Below, one piece after another: positions 5,740 to 8,306 of a DNA stretch of 8,306 bases. Each line of letters opens with the position of its first letter. The stretch's first letter is position 1. The DNA comes from Methylotetracoccus sp. Lineage in GTDB: Bacteria > Pseudomonadota > Gammaproteobacteria > Methylococcales > Methylococcaceae. The notes below the pieces were generated by a model. The model saw nothing but the letters and a program-made list of their open reading frames with translations. It did no database searches and was not told the origin of the DNA. The stretch spans positions 1 through 8,306 of the forward strand of contig JALORT010000067.1 of NCBI GenBank assembly GCA_025458755.1, given 5' to 3'. The position numbers and the translations under genes are program-made.

Positions 5740-7598
5740 AGCACTGCCTCCTGTTCCAAATGAGCGTGGGCATCATCGCGCCCGGCCATCCGGCGGGCGA
5801 CCTCCAGGGCACCGTCCAGGTCAAAACCCGGCTCGAAAGCCTTCGCTCTCAACCGCTGCTCGTAGAGTTCTGGATACCGTTCCAGCGTACTCAGGATCGG
5901 ATTGGCAGCCGTCTGTCCCAGCCCGCAGTGACTGGTGTTCTTCACCAGCTTGGAAATGTGAGTCAATTCGACGAGATCCCCCTTGGCGCCGTGTCCGGCG
6001 CAGAGCTTGTCGAGCTGGTTCCTCAGCAGCGAGGTGCCCACCCGGCACGGCGTGCAGAATCCGCAGCTCTCATGGGCAAAGAAGTGCGTGAAATTGCGGA
6101 CGATCTCGAGGATGTCGCGGGTGCGATCGAAAATCATGAACGATCCGCCGGTCGGCAGGTCCTCGAACCCGAGCACACGATCGAACTCGCGATCGGAGAT
6201 GAAAATGCCGGAGGGACCGCCGATCTGCAGGCCCAGCGTGTTGGTCGCCCCGCAGTCGTCGAGAATCTTCCGGATCGACGTCCCGAATGGATACTCGTAG
6301 ATGCCCGGTTTCGCGCAATCGCCGGAAATGCTCAGGATCTTCGTTCCCTTCGACTTTTCGGTACCGACGTCGGCGAACCAGGCACCGCCTTTCAGCCCGA
6401 TCAGTGCCGCCGCGGCGAACGTCTCGACGTTGTTGACCACGGTCGGCTTGTTGCGGTAGCCGTGGGTCACCGGATACGGCGGCCGGTTGCGCGGTACCCC
6501 GCGCTTCCCTTCCAGCGACTCGATCAGCGCCGATTCCTCGCCGCAAATGTAGGCGCCGGCGCCGATTCGCACCTCGATGTCGAAATCGAATCCCGGTTCC
6601 CCGAGGATATTCGAGCCGAGCAGGTGGTTTCGCCGACGCTCCTGCAGCACCCGGTCGAGATGATCGCCCAGGTACAGATATTCACCGCGCAAGTAGAGAT
6701 AGCCCTGCCGCGCCCCGATCACGCGTCCGCACAAAGTCATACCCTCGAACACCTGGTCGGCGTAACTCTGTAGCAGCACACGATCCTTGAACGTGCCCGG
6801 TTCGCCTTCGTCCGCATTACAGACGACGTAGCGTTCCGCCGGCGCATCCGCGGGGCCGGACTTCGCCTGGCGGCAGAATTTCCATTTCATGCCGGTACTG
6901 AACCCGGCGCCGCCGCGTCCCCGCAGACCAGATTTCTCGATTTCGGCCAGCGTCGAGTCTGCCCCGCGCGTATTCGACCACTTCAACGCGCTGCCAGGCT
7001 TCAGCTCGGTTTTCAGGATCAGGTCGGCGCGACGGATGTTGTCTTTCACCGCGAAAAACTCGCGCGGCCACTGAGTCACTGGCGTCCCTGCGTTGACCAG
7101 ATCGACGATCCGGTCGATGCGCTCGCGAGTCAGTTGCGTCAGCGTCAGCCCGTTGACCAGTCCCGCCGGGCCCTGTTCGCACATCCCGGTGCAGGATGTG
7201 TAGTCGAAGCTGACCTGACCGTCGGACCGGGTCTCGCCCGGCTGGATACCGAGTCTTTCGCTCAGGTACGCGGCGATCTCGCGGCTGCCCAGCATGTGAT
7301 CGGTGATTGAATCACTGATCAAGATGTCATAGCGCCCGCGCGGCTTGGTGGAAAAAAAAGTGTAGAACTCGGCGACTGCCTGCACTTGTGCACGCTCGAT
7401 TCCCAAGGCAGCGGCCAGCGAGTCCATCGCGTCGGCGGGAATGTGCCGGAACGACGCCTGAACTTCTCGGAGAATTTGCACAAGTTGCGTCGCGTCGGCG
7501 GCGTGGCGGTCCACGATCCGCATCAGCACGGATTGTTCGGTTTCGGTCAGAGGCATCGGCGTCCCCGCAGCTTCCAAAAGGTGTTCGCGATTGTACAT
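5736..7598 (-). CDS. hoxF: NAD-linked hydrogenase flavoprotein subunit HoxF (NuoE-NuoF fusion)
   Basis: HoxF exchanges electrons between NAD(H) and the hydrogenase through FMN. Residues about 18-175 are a NuoE-like domain (LVQILREVQASFRHIP, AEFYTFF) and about 185-585 a NuoF-like domain. Visible sites are GRGGAGFSTGMKW (227-239, FMN/NAD), NADEGEPGTFKDR (261-273), GAGAYICGEESALIESLEGKRG (347-367), and C512, C515, C518 and C558 for the [4Fe-4S] cluster. The C-terminal tail with FDLDGAL matches Ralstonia HoxF. Of the four NuoE [2Fe-2S] cysteines only the second pair (C136, C140) remains; the first C-x4-C pair is missing. The 620-residue length fits HoxF (about 600). ATG 7596-7598 is used here; M15 (ATG 7554-7556), behind GGGGA, is an equally good start and lies closer to the homologous N-terminus. 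It is first in the hoxFUY operon. A run of eight T residues in the coding strand encodes F81-F82. Confidence 0.96.
   Translation of the reverse strand: MYNREHLLEAAGTPMPLTETEQSVLMRIVDRHAADATQLVQILREVQASFRHIPADAMDSLAAALGIERAQVQAVAEFYTFFSTKPRGRYDILISDSITDHMLGSREIAAYLSERLGIQPGETRSDGQVSFDYTSCTGMCEQGPAGLVNGLTLTQLTRERIDRIVDLVNAGTPVTQWPREFFAVKDNIRRADLILKTELKPGSALKWSNTRGADSTLAEIEKSGLRGRGGAGFSTGMKWKFCRQAKSGPADAPAERYVVCNADEGEPGTFKDRVLLQSYADQVFEGMTLCGRVIGARQGYLYLRGEYLYLGDHLDRVLQERRRNHLLGSNILGEPGFDFDIEVRIGAGAYICGEESALIESLEGKRGVPRNRPPYPVTHGYRNKPTVVNNVETFAAAALIGLKGGAWFADVGTEKSKGTKILSISGDCAKPGIYEYPFGTSIRKILDDCGATNTLGLQIGGPSGIFISDREFDRVLGFEDLPTGGSFMIFDRTRDILEIVRNFTHFFAHESCGFCTPCRVGTSLLRNQLDKLCAGHGAKGDLVELTHISKLVKNTSHCGLGQTAANPILSTLERYPELYEQRLRAKAFEPGFDLDGALEVARRMAGRDDAHAHLEQEAVL
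5747..5752 (-). promoter_or_regulatory. Ribosome-binding site deciding the GTG start of hoxU
   Basis: AGGAGG on the - strand ends 7 bases before the GTG of hoxU, inside the last codons of hoxF. It supports GTG as the real start: HoxU homologues begin only a few residues before ITIDG, and no in-frame ATG lies nearby. Confidence 0.75.
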
Positions 7599-7674
7599 TT
7601 TCTTACTCGGCTTGTGGTTGTAGCGCCCCTCGCTGCAGCACGGACTGCCTGTTAATAGGTTATTTCTGTGGGCC

Positions 7675-7701
7675 GTGACCGGGCGTTCGCGGGCGGTGAC
7701 C
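7675..7701. repeat. Pair of GTGACC direct repeats, 21 bases apart, upstream of hoxF
   Basis: GTGACC occurs at 7675-7680 and 7696-7701, a start-to-start distance of 21 bases, or two helical turns. The segment lies 77-103 bases before the hoxF start, where an activator or repressor could bind on one face of the DNA. Only two short copies are seen. Confidence 0.3.
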
Positions 7702-7845
7702 TTTCTGCCTCAAGTGTAGCCTTGAAGTGGTGCACTGCGACTCCGTCGCCCCGTCCCTTCGAAGCCGAGCTCGCGAACACACCCCAGAGTCAAAGCATCT
7801 CAAAGGGCGCACCGCCGGCGGCGGCGACCGACACGTTTCACTTGA

Positions 7846-7866
7846 CCAAACGCCGTTTGGTTTTAT
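7846..7866 (+). promoter_or_regulatory. Palindrome CCAAACG-C-CGTTTGG followed by T-run
   Basis: A perfect 7+1+7 palindrome at 7846-7860 is followed on the + strand by TTTTAT. As RNA it would resemble a short intrinsic terminator, but no + strand gene lies upstream for it to end. It lies about 50 bases upstream of the candidate glycosyltransferase promoter, so an operator for the divergent promoters is an alternative reading. Function is unproven. Confidence 0.4.
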
Positions 7867-7894
7867 CGCGGCGTGTTTCAACCCGACCCAATGC

Positions 7895-7924
7895 TTGTGA
7901 AAGCTGGCTCCAGACCGCGATAAT
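7895..7924 (+). promoter_or_regulatory. Candidate sigma-70 promoter for the glycosyltransferase gene
   Basis: TTGTGA (7895-7900) is followed after 18 bases by GATAAT (7919-7924), which matches the -10 consensus at five of six bases. Transcription would begin near 7931, giving a leader of about 75 bases before the ATG at 8007. Pattern match only. Confidence 0.4.
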
Positions 7925-8006
7925 GCCGAAGTCAATGCACTCGCCGGTCTGCTAAGGCGAGCAGCCGCGCCAACCACGTCCGAGCACCCGCCACCAACTC
8001 AAGCCG

Positions 8007-8306
8007 ATGGCCACGACGCCTTTGAAGATCACCCTGGGCGCGTGCGCTCTACCGCTGTTCGCGCTGGTGGTCAGTGTGTTCACGACCAGCTATGACTTGG
8101 GCGGCTATCCGCTGCTGCAGCCCGACGAGGGGCGCAACGCGGGGATCGCCCGTGAGATGCTCGAATCGGGAGCTTGGCTGGTACCGAGCAACAACGGGCT
8201 GCCGTATCTCGACAAGCCGGCCTTCTATTTCCGGGCAGTCGCGCTGTCGCTGGGCTTGTTCGGTGAGAACGAAGCGTCGGCGCGGCTCGCGTCGGTGTTT
8301 TTTGCC
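8007..8306 (+). CDS. ArnT/PMT-like membrane glycosyltransferase, N-terminal part
   Basis: The first 100 residues of a GT-C fold glycosyltransferase (PMT/ArnT, GT39/GT83-like), a multi-span inner-membrane enzyme that moves a sugar from a polyprenyl-phosphate donor to lipid A, a protein or another acceptor on the periplasmic side. The gene runs off the window. Residues about 8-27 are a first membrane span. The following periplasmic loop carries the hallmark PDEGRNAGIAREM (39-51), with D40 and E41 the likely catalytic/metal site, then GAWLVPSNNGLPYLDKPAFYF (55-75), and a second hydrophobic stretch begins near residue 77. The family often has 450-600 residues. The ATG at 8007 is the only plausible start, because an in-frame TAA lies at 7953-7955 with no start codon between; the ribosome-binding site is weak. 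The acceptor cannot be told from this part, so no gene symbol is given. Its polyprenyl donor gives a loose link to uppP, but the two are separate units. Confidence 0.9.
   Translation, partial: MATTPLKITLGACALPLFALVVSVFTTSYDLGGYPLLQPDEGRNAGIAREMLESGAWLVPSNNGLPYLDKPAFYFRAVALSLGLFGENEASARLASVFFA

Larger units (their letters stand above)
7599..8006. other. Divergent intergenic region between hoxF and the glycosyltransferase gene
   Basis: This 408-base gap separates two genes that point away from each other and must hold both promoters. It contains two GTGACC copies exactly 21 bases apart, a palindrome followed by a T-run, a good + strand promoter candidate, and a small CTGCT...AGCAG hairpin near 7950. 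Frames of about 95-105 codons are open on both strands, but their composition is not protein-like and no family is recognisable. No convincing sigma-70 or sigma-54 promoter was found for hoxF. The base composition is somewhat lower in GC around 7840-7930. Confidence 0.5.

Noticed and set aside
5760..6773. 337-codon open frame on the + strand
   Set aside because: Antisense to hoxF, which is certain from FMN, NAD and cluster motifs.
4473..7598. Reading the three genes as complex I NuoEFG or a formate dehydrogenase module
   Set aside because: NuoE and NuoF parts are fused, the HoxU protein is about 240 residues rather than a long NuoG, and a hydrogenase small subunit HoxY follows directly.
7599..7660. 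Sigma-54 promoter for hoxF
   Set aside because: The nearest GGCAG...CTGC arrangement has 11 instead of 10 bases between the invariant GG and GC.
7660..7977. Open frames of 95-105 codons on both strands of the divergent gap
   Set aside because: No ribosome-binding site, no recognisable family, and composition unlike protein; the region is better read as regulatory.

Overview
This is a high-GC proteobacterial chromosomal window. A beta- or gammaproteobacterium is most likely, from the gene families and their style, but no marker fixes the taxon. It carries six genes of recognisable family, one long and one short uncharacterised gene, and a divergent intergenic region. No rRNA, tRNA, CRISPR array or insertion sequence was seen.

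Left part (1-1700, + strand). The window opens in the last 47 codons of a DUF3047-type protein. A 436-residue membrane-anchored protein of unknown function follows, starting at a TTG codon. It ends facing the next gene, and the 111-base gap between the two convergent stops holds a perfect 14-bp inverted repeat that overlaps a second small hairpin.

Middle part (1715-4409, - strand). There is an exported di-heme cytochrome c peroxidase with its own putative promoter, then a small single-span membrane protein of 80 residues, then undecaprenyl-diphosphatase UppP/BacA, which recycles the lipid carrier for cell-wall synthesis. These look like separate transcription units.

Right part (4410-7598, - strand). 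A tight operon hoxF-hoxU-hoxY encodes the NADH-dehydrogenase (diaphorase) module and the small subunit of a bidirectional NAD-linked [NiFe] hydrogenase. hoxF and hoxU overlap by 4 bases and hoxU and hoxY by 11. HoxF carries the FMN, NAD and iron-sulfur sites, HoxU the wire of iron-sulfur clusters, and HoxY the proximal cluster next to the hydrogen-activating site. The catalytic subunit gene hoxH, which usually follows hoxY, is absent: the operon ends in stem-loops and uppP comes next. This is the most unusual point in the window, since the hydrogenase would need a HoxH encoded elsewhere.

After a 408-base divergent intergenic region with palindromes and a good candidate promoter, the first 100 codons of an ArnT/PMT-like membrane glycosyltransferase run off the right edge on the + strand.

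No clearly new multi-gene system was found. The points worth following are the hoxH-less hox operon, a peroxidase lacking the usual distal heme histidine, the 436-residue unknown, and the hairpin-rich gaps.
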